Positions 52,854-63,066 are shown, numbered from the stretch's first letter. The stretch is DNA of 64,000 nucleotides from Chelonobacter sp050613185 (GCF_050613185.1 NZ_CP192511.1:682001-746000); one strand, 5' to 3'. Translations and numbers: made by a program. The notes: generated from the letters alone by a model not told the origin.

Positions 52854-53455
52854 GCTAACATCTCCTCAATTTGCTTAACAGCTTCAGCGGTAACAACGAC
52901 TTTCTCGAAAGCAATCAGACTTACCGGATCAATCGCTTGAACGTCACGCACATCTACTTTGTAAAGGTTGCGTGCAGCCAAGAAGAGATTTTCATCTAAA
53001 GCCGCTGTAATGATCAGCACATCTTCCAGTGCCATCTCTTTTAATTTTTGAACCAACACTTTTGTTTTCGGGGCGGCAACTTCGAATTTTTCAACCACGA
53101 TCAAACGATCTTGACGAACCAATTCGGAAAGAATGCTCTTAATTGCACCGCGATACATTTTTTTGTTCACTTTTTGGCTGTGATCTTGTGGCTTAGCCGC
53201 AAATGTCACACCACCTGAACGCCAGATAGGGCTTTTCACGTTACCGGAACGCGCACGGCCCGTACCTTTTTGACGCCATGGTTTTTTGCCTGAACCTGCT
53301 ACTTCAGCACGAGTTTTTTGTGCACGAGTACCTTGGCGAGCACCTGCTGCATAAGCAACAACAACTTGGTGTACCAACGCTTCGTTAAACTCACGTCCGA
53401 AGGTAGTTTCAGAAACAGTCAATGCACTTTGTGCATCTTTAGTTACTAATTCCAT
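52850..53455 (-). CDS. rplD: 50S ribosomal protein L4
   Basis: A 201-residue L4 with the tunnel-reaching loop GARQGTRAQKTRAEVAGSGKKPWRQKGTGRAR. In gamma-proteobacteria it also represses the S10 operon through the leader RNA, so it is expected to act on the leader at 54.4-54.6 kb. Confidence 0.98.
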   Translation of the reverse strand: MELVTKDAQSALTVSETTFGREFNEALVHQVVVAYAAGARQGTRAQKTRAEVAGSGKKPWRQKGTGRARSGNVKSPIWRSGGVTFAAKPQDHSQKVNKKMYRGAIKSILSELVRQDRLIVVEKFEVAAPKTKVLVQKLKEMALEDVLIITAALDENLFLAARNLYKVDVRDVQAIDPVSLIAFEKVVVTAEAVKQIEEMLA

Positions 53456-53470
53456 TCCTATCTCCTAGAC

Positions 53471-54103
53471 TTATGCTTTAGCTTTAACAGCGGGTTTAAC
53501 AATTAAATCACTACCGGTCGCGCCTGGAACGGCACCTTTGACCAATAATAATTTACGTTCAGCATCAACGCGAACCACTTCCAGGGATTGAACGGTTACA
53601 CGCTCAGCACCTAAGTGACCTGCCATTTTTTTACCTTTGAATACACGGCCCGGAGTTTGGTTTTGACCAATAGATCCCGGAACACGGTGAGACAAAGAGT
53701 TACCGTGGGTAGCATCTTGAGTACGGAAGTTCCAGCGTTTTACTGTACCGGCGAAACCTTTACCTTTAGAAGTACCTGTTACGTCAACTTTTTTAACGTC
53801 TGCGAAGACATCAACATTAATTTCCTGCCCCAAAGCGAACTCTTCACCTTCGGTACGGAATTCCCATAAACCGCGACCAGCTTCAACACCTGCTTTAACG
53901 AAATGACCTGCTTCTGGCTTAGTTACACGACTTGCTTTTTTAGAGCCAGTAGTAACCTGAACTGCAGAATAGCCATCTGTTTCAAGGGTTTTCACTTGAG
54001 TCACACGGTTGGCTTCGATTTCGATTACGGTAACTGGAATAGACACACCGGCTTCTGTGAAGACGCGAGTCATACCAACTTTACGACCGATTAAACCAAT
54101 CAT
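53471..54103 (-). CDS. rplC: 50S ribosomal protein L3
   Basis: A 210-residue L3 (MIGLIGRKVGMTRVFTEAGV, GTSKGKGFAGTVKRWNF). The loop toward the peptidyl transferase centre carries ATHGNSLSHRVPGSIGQNQTPG, including the Gln that PrmB methylates in E. coli. Confidence 0.98.
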   Translation of the reverse strand: MIGLIGRKVGMTRVFTEAGVSIPVTVIEIEANRVTQVKTLETDGYSAVQVTTGSKKASRVTKPEAGHFVKAGVEAGRGLWEFRTEGEEFALGQEINVDVFADVKKVDVTGTSKGKGFAGTVKRWNFRTQDATHGNSLSHRVPGSIGQNQTPGRVFKGKKMAGHLGAERVTVQSLEVVRVDAERKLLLVKGAVPGATGSDLIVKPAVKAKA

Positions 54104-54131
54104 TGTATTAACCTCTTAAATAATTCCCTAA

Positions 54132-54443
54132 TTAACCTAGGCTGATCTGCACGTCAACGCCGGCAGCCAGATCTAAACGCATAAGCGCGTCAACAGTTTT
54201 CTCCGTTGGTTCAACGATATCGACCAAACGTTTATGAGTACGAATCTCGTATTGGTCACGCGCGTCTTTGTTGACGTGCGGAGAAATCAATACGGTGAAA
54301 CGCTCTTTACGGGTCGGTAATGGAATTGGACCACGAACTTGAGCACCTGTGCGCTTAGCTGTTTCTACGATTTCCGCAGTGGATTGATCGATCAAACGAT
54401 GATCAAACGCTTTCAAACGGATACGGATTCTTTGGTTCTGCAT
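54132..54443 (-). CDS. rpsJ: 30S ribosomal protein S10
   Basis: A 103-residue S10 ([47 protein letters not shown]). First gene of the S10 operon. S10 also acts as NusE in antitermination. Confidence 0.98.
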
Positions 54444-54666
54444 GAGACCAGAGCTCCATTCTAAAAATTAGATAACAAAAAACCGACACCTCAATTTCCC
54501 TACTGCATAAACGTGAAAATGAAGTGCGATTAAGCCTATTTTAGCTCCCCTATCGGGAACATTGTCAGCAACAACCTCAGGCTGTCACTCGTTTGATAAA
54601 TGATTACACCAAACGACTCTCTTACGAAAGTCCGCAGATTCTATAGAATCAGCGCACAGATTGCAA
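54444..54666 (-). promoter_or_regulatory. S10 operon promoter and leader
   Basis: On the minus strand TTGCAA (54661-54666), 17 bp, TAGAAT (54638-54643). The leader from about 54631 to the rpsJ ATG is about 188 nt, close to the E. coli S10 leader length. It contains GTGTCGG followed by six T residues (plus 54478-54483), the expected place of L4-dependent attenuation. The folding was not computed. Confidence 0.65.
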
Positions 54667-54849
54667 GCACTTTCCGTAAAATAATTTGATTATTTCTTAT
54701 ACCGCACTTTGCCGCTTTTTTCACGTTGCAGGCTTTCCCTCCCCGACTAAATTTGTTATCGTTTGCGCGGGTTTTGCCGTTGCAAAATTGATACGAAAAG
54801 CACCGCACTTTTCACTTTTTATTACTCGTCTGCCGATAGGAAAACGCCG

Positions 54850-56997
54850 ATGAAAATTGCCGCCAGTCAAGGCACAGAATTCGCCTTTTTGTCTGACTAC
54901 AAAATTATGGACATTGATATGACCGATTTCACCAATGTCTGTGCCGTGGTAACCACGATTAACGATCTGCCCGAAGTGTGGGAAGAGCTGGAACGTTTGG
55001 GGTTTGCCATTCCGATTTTCGCCGCGATTGAATACGGCGAAACCGTGCCGGACAAGTGGCTGACCGAGCTGTACGGCGTGATCGAGCTGGCGGAAGACCA
55101 AAAATACTACAACGGGCAGTTGATCAACGCCGCCGCCGCCGATTATATCGACACCCTTGACCCGCCGTTTTTCCAAGCCTTGAAAGAATACACCGACTAC
55201 GGCAACGCCGCCTTTGACTGTCCGGGACACCAAGGCGGACAATTTTTCCGCAAACACCCGTCCGGTCGCCGCTTCTATCTCTATTTCGGCGAAACCCTGT
55301 TCCGCGCCGATTCCTGTAATGCCGATGTGCGTTTGGGCGATTTGCTGATCCACGAAGGCCCGGCTTTCCAAGCGCAAGCCCATGCGGCACGGGTGTTTAA
55401 CGCCGACAAAACCTATTTCGTCCTCAACGGTACCTCGTCCGCCAACAAAGTGGCAATCGGCGCACTAGTCACGAAAGGCGATTTGGTGCTGTTTGACCGC
55501 AACAACCATAAATCGGTGCACCAAGGCGCATTGACCATCAGCGGCGCAACACCGGTGTATATGGAAACCACCCGCAACGCCTACGGCTTTATCGGCGGCA
55601 TTCCGTCACACTGTTTTGAAGAAGCCGATATCCGCGCGCAAATCGCCAAAGTCGCGCCGGAACGTGCCAACGACAAACGTCCGTTCCGTTTAGCGGTAAT
55701 TCAGTTAGGCACTTACGACGGCACGATTTATAACGCGCGCCAAGTGGTTGATCGTATCGGACATCTGTGCGATTACATTCTGTTTGACTCGGCGTGGGTC
55801 GGTTACGAACAATTTATTCCGATGATGCGTGATTGTTCGCCGCTATTATTAGAACTGAACGAAAACGACCCGGGCATTTTGGTGACCCAATCGGTGCATA
55901 AACAGCAAGCCGGTTTTTCGCAGGCTTCGCAAATCCATAAAAAAGACAACCATATCCGCCTGCAAACGCGGTATTGCAACCATAAACGGTTCAACAACGC
56001 CTTTATGATGCACGCCTCGACCAGCCCGTTCTATCCGCTGTTCGCCTCGCTCGATGTCAATGCCAAAATGCACGCCGGCAAAGCCGGAAAACGGATGTGG
56101 CAGGAATGCGTGCTCAGCAGCGTGGAAGTGCGCAAAATGTTGCTGAAAACCTGTAAATTGATTCGTCCGTTCGTGCCGCCGATGGTGGACGGCAAATCAT
56201 GGGAAAACCATAAAACCGAAGATATTGCCAACAATATCCGCTTCTTCCAATTCGCCAAAGACGCACGCTGGCACGATTTCGACGGTTATGCCGAAGAGCA
56301 GTATTTTATCGACCCGTGCAAATTGTTACTCACCACGCCGGGGATCAATATGGAAACCGGCGAATATGAAGAGTTCGGTATCCCGGCAACGATTTTGGCG
56401 CATTTCCTGCGCGAACGTTCGGTGATTCCGGAAAAAGCCGACTTGAACTCGATTTTGTTCTTATTAACCCCGGCGGAAACCATGGCGAAATTCCAACATT
56501 TGGTCGCCAATATCGCCCGTTTTGAAGAGCATATTCAAGACAACACGCCGGTGATCGATATGCTGCCGACCTTGGCAAAAGCCTATCCGCAATACGGCAA
56601 AATGCGGATTAAAGATCTGTGCCAAAAACTGCACGATTTCTACGCCAAACACCGCTTAAACGAACTGCAACAGCAAATGTTCCTGCGTGACGCTTGGCCG
56701 AAAATGCACATCACCCCTGACGAATGCCACAACGCCTTTATCCGCAACCAAGTGGAATTGGTGCCGCTGTCTGAAATTCGCGGGCGCACCGCCGCCGAAG
56801 GCGCATTGCCATACCCGCCGGGCGTGTTGTGTATCGTCCCGGGCGAAGTGTGGGACGGTGCCGTGTTGGATTACTTCTTAGCGCTGGAACAAGGTATCAA
56901 CGAGCTGCCGGGCTTCGAACCGGAAATCCAAGGCGTGTATCTGGAAGCCGACGAATTCGGTCACAAACGCGCCTCGGCGTATGTGTTGAAACAATAG
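54850..56997 (+). CDS. speF: Ornithine decarboxylase (SpeF/SpeC type)
   Basis: A 715-residue PLP enzyme that converts ornithine to putrescine. Wing domain at the N terminus; PLP domain with FDCPGHQGGQFF (substrate/PLP pocket), LNGTSSANK and the Schiff-base Lys351 in SVHKQQAG. The C-terminal domain has PGVLCIVPGE. The ATG at 54850 follows AGGA; the frame is open 29 codons upstream without support. No potE antiporter follows, unlike E. coli speF-potE. It is divergent from the S10 operon. Confidence 0.92.
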   Translation: MKIAASQGTEFAFLSDYKIMDIDMTDFTNVCAVVTTINDLPEVWEELERLGFAIPIFAAIEYGETVPDKWLTELYGVIELAEDQKYYNGQLINAAAADYIDTLDPPFFQALKEYTDYGNAAFDCPGHQGGQFFRKHPSGRRFYLYFGETLFRADSCNADVRLGDLLIHEGPAFQAQAHAARVFNADKTYFVLNGTSSANKVAIGALVTKGDLVLFDRNNHKSVHQGALTISGATPVYMETTRNAYGFIGGIPSHCFEEADIRAQIAKVAPERANDKRPFRLAVIQLGTYDGTIYNARQVVDRIGHLCDYILFDSAWVGYEQFIPMMRDCSPLLLELNENDPGILVTQSVHKQQAGFSQASQIHKKDNHIRLQTRYCNHKRFNNAFMMHASTSPFYPLFASLDVNAKMHAGKAGKRMWQECVLSSVEVRKMLLKTCKLIRPFVPPMVDGKSWENHKTEDIANNIRFFQFAKDARWHDFDGYAEEQYFIDPCKLLLTTPGINMETGEYEEFGIPATILAHFLRERSVIPEKADLNSILFLLTPAETMAKFQHLVANIARFEEHIQDNTPVIDMLPTLAKAYPQYGKMRIKDLCQKLHDFYAKHRLNELQQQMFLRDAWPKMHITPDECHNAFIRNQVELVPLSEIRGRTAAEGALPYPPGVLCIVPGEVWDGAVLDYFLALEQGINELPGFEPEIQGVYLEADEFGHKRASAYVLKQ

Positions 56998-57014
56998 TTC
57001 AATCGGTTAAAGGC

Positions 57015-57037
57015 AAAGTGCGGTTTAACCGCACTTT
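57015..57037. terminator. Uptake-signal-pair hairpin between speF and grxB
   Basis: AAAGTGCGGTT and AACCGCACTTT (11-bp stem, 1-nt centre) lie between two converging genes. T-runs are short, so it may be a weak bidirectional terminator. Confidence 0.6.
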
Positions 57038-57041
57038 CCCA

Positions 57042-57689
57042 TTAAACCGCCATGCTATCCAACAACTCCACCTGACTCTGTTTCGCCATGGTTTCCACAT
57101 AAGCCCGCACTTTTTGCGGCAGCACCAAATCCTTAACAACGGTTAAGGAACGCAAGGTTGGGAACAGGTGAATATCATCTTCCGATAACTCGCCGTTGAC
57201 CGCACTTTCGCTTTGAATCAAGGTGGCTAATGTTTGCAAGTGCGGTTGCAGTTGTTGTAAATATAACGGCGTGTCGGCAAGCAGTTGCCCCAGATCGCCG
57301 ACCCAGTTTGTCATGCGTTGGATATAGCGTTCTCTCGCCGATTCCGTTGCAATTTCAGCAAACGGCGCTTGGGTGAAGCGCGGGATAATCAACGGCGAGA
57401 CCAGATTTTTCACCGTCTCTAACCAGTCGCTAATCGCTGGATTGGTTGCGCCGCTCAAGTGCGGTTTGCCGTCCAGTTGATCGATATAGCACACAATATC
57501 CATACTCTCCGGCATAAAACTGCCGTCGGTTTTTTGCAGAATCGGCACCACTTTGCGCCCGACCATTTGTGTCGGGGTGTCGATATCGTCTTCCATCAAC
57601 ACCACTTTTTCCACCGCCACGTTCTTCAAGCCGAAAATCATCGCCGCTTTGACACAAAACGGGCAATGCTGATAAATAAACAGTTTCAT
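57042..57689 (-). CDS. grxB: Glutaredoxin 2
   Basis: A 215-residue GrxB: an N-terminal glutaredoxin domain with active site CPFC (Cys9, Cys12), then the cis-Pro motif VGRKVVPIL and a GST-like helical C-terminal domain. It reduces disulfides with glutathione. AAGGAG precedes the ATG. Confidence 0.95.
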   Translation of the reverse strand: MKLFIYQHCPFCVKAAMIFGLKNVAVEKVVLMEDDIDTPTQMVGRKVVPILQKTDGSFMPESMDIVCYIDQLDGKPHLSGATNPAISDWLETVKNLVSPLIIPRFTQAPFAEIATESARERYIQRMTNWVGDLGQLLADTPLYLQQLQPHLQTLATLIQSESAVNGELSEDDIHLFPTLRSLTVVKDLVLPQKVRAYVETMAKQSQVELLDSMAV

Positions 57690-57858
57690 CGCGTTCTCCT
57701 TTCGTTTCCCCCATGCCGAACCGCACTTTGACTATCTGCGCCGCTCGACGAATAATCCTTGCGTTTAGCCTATCACGTCTATAGCACCCAAGCCAATATT
57801 CAGGTACAATCCGCCAATTAACTGATAAATAAAAATTGGCATAGAGAACCCTTTTTAG

Positions 57859-59655
57859 ATGAAAAATATTCGTAACTTTTCCATTATCGCCCATATCGAC
57901 CACGGCAAATCGACCCTGTCCGACCGTTTGATTCAAACCTGCGGCGGCTTGAGTGATCGCGAAATGGCGGAGCAGGTTCTGGATTCAATGGATCTGGAGC
58001 GTGAGCGTGGGATCACGATTAAAGCGCAAAGCGTGACCTTGAACTATCAAGCCAAAGACGGCGAAACCTATCAATTGAACTTTATCGACACCCCGGGCCA
58101 CGTCGATTTTTCCTATGAAGTATCACGTTCGCTTGCTGCCTGTGAGGGCGCGTTGTTAGTGGTGGACGCAGGGCAAGGCGTGGAAGCGCAAACCTTGGCG
58201 AACTGTTATACCGCACTTGAGATGGATCTGAATGTTGTGCCGATTTTAAACAAAATCGACTTACCGGCGGCAGATCCGGAGCGCGTGGCGGAAGAGATCG
58301 AAGATATCGTCGGCATCGAAGCCGCCGACGCGGTGCGCTGTTCGGCGAAAACCGGCGTGGGAATCGAAGACGTGCTGGAAGTGATCGTCAAAGAAATCCC
58401 ACCGCCTGAGGGCGATCCTAACGCACCGTTGCAAGCCTTGATCATCGACTCGTGGTTCGATAACTATCTCGGCGTGGTGTCGTTGGTGCGGATTAAAAAC
58501 GGTACATTGAAGAAAAACGACAAAATCAAAGTGATGAGCACCGGCATTTCCTACGGCGTGGATCGCTTGGGGATTTTCACCCCGAAACAGGTCGATACCA
58601 CCGAACTGAAGTGCGGTGAAGTGGGCTGGATTGTGTGCGGTATCAAAGATATTTTGGGTGCGCCGGTCGGCGATACCTTAACCCTGCAACACAAATCCGC
58701 CGAACTGCCGCTGCCGGGCTTTAAAAAAGTCAAACCGCAAGTGTACGCCGGTTTGTTCCCGATCAGCTCCGACGATTACGAAGCGTTCCGCGACGCGCTG
58801 GGCAAACTCAGCTTGAATGACGCCTCGCTGTTCTACGAACCGGAAAACTCGACCGCACTTGGCTTCGGTTTTCGCTGTGGCTTCTTGGGCTTACTGCATA
58901 TGGAGATTATCCAAGAGCGGTTGGAACGGGAATACGATCTGGATTTAATCACCACCGCGCCGACGGTTGTGTATGAAGTGGAGCTGACCGACGGCACGGT
59001 TGAACACGTTGACAGCCCGGCAAAATTGCCGCCGTTGAACAACATTGCCGAAATCCGCGAGCCGATTGCCGAATGTAATATGCTGTTGCCACAGCAATAT
59101 TTGGGTAATGTGATTACGCTGTGTATCGAAAAGCGCGGCGTGCAGACCAACATGGTCTATCACGGCAACCAAGTGGCTTTAACTTATGAAATTCCGTTGG
59201 GCGAAGTGGTGCTGGATTTCTTCGACCGCCTGAAATCGACCTCGCGCGGTTATGCCTCGTTGGATTACAGCTTCAAGCGTTTCCAAGCGGCAAACATGGT
59301 GCGGGTGGATATTATGATTAACGGCGAACGGGTCGACGCGCTGGCGTTAATCGTACATAAAGACAATGCGCCGTATCGCGGGCGCGAATTGGTGGAAAAA
59401 ATGAAAGAATTGATTCCGCGTCAGCAATTTGACATTGCGATTCAAGCGGCGATCGGCAACCATATCATCGCCCGTTCGACGGTGAAACAGTTGCGTAAAA
59501 ACGTGTTGGCGAAGTGTTACGGCGGTGATGTCAGCCGTAAGAAAAAACTGCTACAGAAACAAAAAGAGGGTAAAAAACGCATGAAGTCCCTCGGCAATGT
59601 GGAAGTGCCGCAAGAGGCGTTTTTAGCCATTTTACACGTTGGCAAAGATAAATAA
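57859..59655 (+). CDS. lepA: Elongation factor 4 (LepA)
   Basis: A 598-residue translational GTPase linked to ribosome back-translocation and 30S assembly. G1 AHIDHGKST, G2 RERGITIKAQ, G3 DTPGH, G4 NKID. The LepA-specific C-terminal domain ends KKLLQKQKEGKKRMKSLGNVEVPQEAF. First gene of lepA-lepB-rnc-era, the E. coli order. Confidence 0.98.
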   Translation: MKNIRNFSIIAHIDHGKSTLSDRLIQTCGGLSDREMAEQVLDSMDLERERGITIKAQSVTLNYQAKDGETYQLNFIDTPGHVDFSYEVSRSLAACEGALLVVDAGQGVEAQTLANCYTALEMDLNVVPILNKIDLPAADPERVAEEIEDIVGIEAADAVRCSAKTGVGIEDVLEVIVKEIPPPEGDPNAPLQALIIDSWFDNYLGVVSLVRIKNGTLKKNDKIKVMSTGISYGVDRLGIFTPKQVDTTELKCGEVGWIVCGIKDILGAPVGDTLTLQHKSAELPLPGFKKVKPQVYAGLFPISSDDYEAFRDALGKLSLNDASLFYEPENSTALGFGFRCGFLGLLHMEIIQERLEREYDLDLITTAPTVVYEVELTDGTVEHVDSPAKLPPLNNIAEIREPIAECNMLLPQQYLGNVITLCIEKRGVQTNMVYHGNQVALTYEIPLGEVVLDFFDRLKSTSRGYASLDYSFKRFQAANMVRVDIMINGERVDALALIVHKDNAPYRGRELVEKMKELIPRQQFDIAIQAAIGNHIIARSTVKQLRKNVLAKCYGGDVSRKKKLLQKQKEGKKRMKSLGNVEVPQEAFLAILHVGKDK

Positions 59656-59664
59656 GGAAAGCGA

Positions 59665-60639
59665 ATGTCGAAATTTTTTCTGCCGATTCTGTTAGTCTGC
59701 GGCTATGTATTATGGAAAGTGCTGGATCATCTGGCACTGCCGAACACTTTTTCCATTCTGTTAATCGTGTTCACCCTGATCGCCGGTGCAACCTGGTGTT
59801 ATAACCGTTTTTCGGTCGAGCCGAAACGCCAACGGCAAATCACCCGTTTGGAACAACGCAGCGGCAAAACGTTGAGCGAAGAAGAGCGTGCCCAAGTCGA
59901 GCCGATTTCCGAAGGCAGCGAGTTTGTCGCTTCGCTGTTTCCGGTGTTGGCGATTGTGCTGTTGGTGCGCTCTTTCCTGTTCGAGCCGTTCCAAATCCCG
60001 TCCGGCTCAATGGAGCCGAGTTTACGGATCGGCGATTTCGTGATTGTGGAAAAATATGCTTACGGCGTGAAAGATCCGATTTTCCAAAATACCTTAATCC
60101 CTGTCGGCGAGCCAAAACGCGGCGATGTGGTGGTGTTTAAAGCGCCACCGCAACCGACGGTGGATTACATTAAACGCGTGGTCGGTTTACCGGGCGATCA
60201 TATCAAATATGACCAAGCCAGCGGCGCGCTGACCGTCACCCCGGCAAAGTGCGGTACGGCGGTGTGTGAGCCGGAAGTCTATCAATACAGCGATGCCAAA
60301 GCCAACCCCGACTTTTTCTATCACGGCAATGCGCAAATCGAGATGAACGAAAAAGGTGCGGTGACCCACCAAATTCTGCTCAATCCGGTACGTTTTTATG
60401 TGGATGCGGCATATTATAAACAGCCGGGCAATCCGCCGGGCGAATGGACTGTGCCGGAAGGCGAATATTTTATGATGGGCGACAACCGCGATAACAGCGA
60501 TGATAGCCGTTTTTGGGGCTTTGTGCCGGAAAAAGCCTTGGTCGGCAAAGCCAGTTGGATTTGGTTGAGCTTGGATAAAAAAGCCAATGAATGGCCGAGC
60601 GGTATTCGCACCGAACGCCTGTTCACCTCAATTCAGTAA
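59665..60639 (+). CDS. lepB: Signal peptidase I
   Basis: A 324-residue inner-membrane protease that removes Sec and Tat signal peptides. N-terminal transmembrane segments lie at about 5-22 and 27-45, and another at 90-106. The catalytic serine is Ser115 in IPSGSMEPSL, and the general base Lys170 in YIKRVVGLPGD. The box GDNRDNSDDSRFWG is present. It starts 9 bp after lepA. Confidence 0.97.
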   Translation: MSKFFLPILLVCGYVLWKVLDHLALPNTFSILLIVFTLIAGATWCYNRFSVEPKRQRQITRLEQRSGKTLSEEERAQVEPISEGSEFVASLFPVLAIVLLVRSFLFEPFQIPSGSMEPSLRIGDFVIVEKYAYGVKDPIFQNTLIPVGEPKRGDVVVFKAPPQPTVDYIKRVVGLPGDHIKYDQASGALTVTPAKCGTAVCEPEVYQYSDAKANPDFFYHGNAQIEMNEKGAVTHQILLNPVRFYVDAAYYKQPGNPPGEWTVPEGEYFMMGDNRDNSDDSRFWGFVPEKALVGKASWIWLSLDKKANEWPSGIRTERLFTSIQ

Positions 60640-60647
60640 GGTGCGGC

Positions 60648-61328
60648 ATGATACAACATCTGGACAGATTACAAGGCAAAATCGGCTATCAATTCAACAA
60701 TCTTACGTTGTTGAAACAGGCGCTGACCCACCGTAGCGCCGATAGCAAACACAATGAGCGCTTGGAATTTTTAGGCGATTCGATTCTGAATTTTATCATT
60801 GGCGAAGCGTTGTTTAAGCAGTTTGATAAAGTCGATGAGGGCGATCTCAGCCGTATGCGCGCCACCTTGGTGCGTGAAAAAACACTGGCGATTTTGGCAC
60901 GCGAATTCGAATTGGGCAACTATCTGCGCCTGGGGCAAGGCGAGTTAAAGAGCGGCGGCTATCGCCGTGATTCGATTTTATCCGACGGCGTGGAAGCGAT
61001 TATCGGCGCAATGTACCTCGACAGCGGTCTGGAAAAGATTATGCCGGTGGTGCGCGCGTGGTATAAAACCTTCCTCGCCGAGATTAAACCGGGCGACAAC
61101 CAAAAAGACCCGAAAACCCGCTTGCAGGAATACCTGCAAGGCAACCGCCAACCGCTGCCGGAATATGAAGTGATTGATATTCAAGGGGAGGCGCACAAAC
61201 AACTGTTTAAAGTCGAATGCCGGGTCAGCAGTCTGGATAAAACCGTGGTCGGACAGGGGCAAAGCCGGCGCAAGGCAGAACAAGCCGCTGCAGAAGCCAT
61301 TTTGCAACAACTTAATTTAACCAAATAG
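60648..61328 (+). CDS. rnc: Ribonuclease III
   Basis: A 226-residue dsRNA endonuclease. The catalytic domain contains the signature ERLEFLGDSILNF, and the dsRNA-binding domain is at the C terminus (KTRLQEYLQGNRQPLPEYEV, then RRKAEQAAAEAIL). The start is at 60648 (MIQHLDRLQGKIGY), preceded by TAAGG; the longer frame overlaps lepB. Confidence 0.97.
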   Translation: MIQHLDRLQGKIGYQFNNLTLLKQALTHRSADSKHNERLEFLGDSILNFIIGEALFKQFDKVDEGDLSRMRATLVREKTLAILAREFELGNYLRLGQGELKSGGYRRDSILSDGVEAIIGAMYLDSGLEKIMPVVRAWYKTFLAEIKPGDNQKDPKTRLQEYLQGNRQPLPEYEVIDIQGEAHKQLFKVECRVSSLDKTVVGQGQSRRKAEQAAAEAILQQLNLTK

Positions 61329-61335
61329 GCATGCT

Positions 61336-62283
61336 ATGACAGAGATAACCACCGACCTACAAAACCAAACCGCCGCAAGCGAAACGACGGGCGAAACCTA
61401 CTGCGGCTTTATCGCGATTGTCGGCCGCCCGAACGTGGGCAAATCCACCCTGCTGAATAAACTGCTGGGACAGAAAATTTCGATCACCTCGCGCAAAGCG
61501 CAAACCACCCGCCACCGCATTGTCGGTATCGACACCGAGGGCGCATATCAGGCGATTTACGTCGATACGCCGGGCTTACACATCGAAGAAAAACGCGCGA
61601 TCAACCGCCTGATGAACAAAGCCGCCAGCAGCGCGATCGGCGACGTTGATCTGATTTTTTTCGTGGTGGACGGCACCCATTGGACCGATGATGACGAAAT
61701 GGTGCTGAACAAACTGCGTGCGGCAAAAGCGCCGGTGATTTTGGTGATTAACAAAATTGATAACGTGAAAGACAAAGACGAAATGTTGCCGTTTATCACC
61801 GCGTTGAATCAGCGGTTTGAATTTAAAGCCACCGTGCCGATTTCCGCCCAGCGCGGTAACAATGTCCATCAGCTGAAAAAACTGGTGCAACAGACGTTAC
61901 GCCCGGGTATTCATCACTTCCCTGAAGATTACATCACCGACCGTTCGCAACGTTTTATGGCTTCGGAAATCATTCGGGAAAAATTAATGCGCTTTATGGG
62001 CGAGGAATTGCCGTATTCGGTTACGGTCGAAATCGAGCAATTTAAAACCAACGAGCGCGGCACATATGAGATCAACGGTTTGATTTTGGTCGAGCGCGAA
62101 GGGCAGAAAAAAATGGTGATTGGCCATCAAGGGCAAAAAATCAAAACCATTGGCATTGAAGCACGCGCCGATATGGAGAAACTGTTTGAGAACAAAGTCC
62201 ATTTAGAGCTGTGGGTGAAAGTGAAATCCGGCTGGGCAGACGACGAACGCGCACTGCGGAGCTTGGGTTATATGGACGAATAA
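61336..62283 (+). CDS. era: GTPase Era
   Basis: A 315-residue GTPase that helps mature the 30S subunit. The G1 loop is GRPNVGKS (30-37), DTPG and NKID are G3 and G4. The C-terminal KH domain contains KKMVIGHQGQKIKTIG and binds the 16S rRNA 3' end. About a dozen residues longer at the N terminus than usual. It starts 7 bp after rnc; recO does not follow, unlike E. coli. Confidence 0.97.
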   Translation: MTEITTDLQNQTAASETTGETYCGFIAIVGRPNVGKSTLLNKLLGQKISITSRKAQTTRHRIVGIDTEGAYQAIYVDTPGLHIEEKRAINRLMNKAASSAIGDVDLIFFVVDGTHWTDDDEMVLNKLRAAKAPVILVINKIDNVKDKDEMLPFITALNQRFEFKATVPISAQRGNNVHQLKKLVQQTLRPGIHHFPEDYITDRSQRFMASEIIREKLMRFMGEELPYSVTVEIEQFKTNERGTYEINGLILVEREGQKKMVIGHQGQKIKTIGIEARADMEKLFENKVHLELWVKVKSGWADDERALRSLGYMDE

Positions 62284-62453
62284 TTGCTGTTTTTTATAAC
62301 CGCACTTTGGTTTTTTCTCATTCATCTTAAAGTCGCTATCGGGTTCGCCGATGGCGATTTTCTTTTTTTATCACTATCGCTATTTCGCCTCGCGGCGACC
62401 GTACTTTTTTCTCATTTATCTAAAAGTTAGCTATCGGGTTTCGCCGATGGCGA

Positions 62454-62485
62454 CTTACTTTTTTTGCTTGTACAAAAAAAGTAAG
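62454..62485. repeat. Perfect 13-bp inverted repeat
   Basis: CTTACTTTTTTTG (62454-62466) and CAAAAAAAGTAAG (62473-62485) around CTTGTA. It is AT-rich and lies inside the larger repeat element; it could also help terminate the era transcript. Confidence 0.7.
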
Positions 62486-62539
62486 CAAAAAAATACACCC
62501 CAATTGTAGTGCTAATCTTCGCCTTTGCTAATTTCTACG

Positions 62540-62592
62540 GTCAATTTGTAAACTTGCCTGCTACGCAGGCTTCGGACACGACAAATTGACCT
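62540..62592. repeat. Nested double hairpin
   Basis: The outer arms GGTCAATTTGT (62540-62550) and ACAAATTGACC (62582-62592) enclose an inner hairpin GCCTGC-TAC-GCAGGC (62557-62571). Confidence 0.7.
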
Positions 62593-63066
62593 TGAAATCT
62601 TCACGCAAACGCTCAGGCACTCCAGATGGGGAATTGAAAACCAACCGCACCGCACTTTGATTTTTTTATTTATAATTAAGTCGTTATATCCTGGGCGCAT
62701 TCAATGCGCTCCTACACTTCCCTTACAATACTTCTGTTGCAATTAAAATCTGGTGTTCTGCGTCGTGTTTTTGGGTTCCCTTGTGAACTGCCTGAGCATG
62801 TGTGAAATTTGTAGGGAAATTTTTTTGTTTGAGCGAAGCGAGTTTGCCCGCGTAGCGGGCGCATTAAAAATTTTCCGTTAAGCAAGTTCACACTAAGCGA
62901 AGAAAAGCAGTTCATTAGGGTGAGCGTAGCGTATAAAAGTATGGTCGCCGCGAGGCGAAAAAACGATAGTGATAAAAAAGTAAGTTTCCATCGGCGAAAC
63001 CCGATAGCGATTTTAAGATGAATGAGAAAAAACCAAAGTGCGGTATGCTTCTCCGCTAAAATCCTG

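Larger units (their letters stand above)
62299..63044. repeat. Hairpin-rich intergenic element with 111-bp inverted arms
   Basis: The left arm (62299-62409) and right arm (62934-63044) are inverted copies, by eye about 90% identical, each ending outward in an uptake signal. A third, partial copy follows the left arm directly (62411-62466). The roughly 525 bp between carry further dyads. No credible gene is present: open frames here are composed of repeat sequence. The region separates era from queC. Confidence 0.75.

Noticed and set aside
54721..55383. A 220-codon open frame opposite the start of speF
   Set aside because: Antisense to a conserved coding region, no plausible start site or domain.
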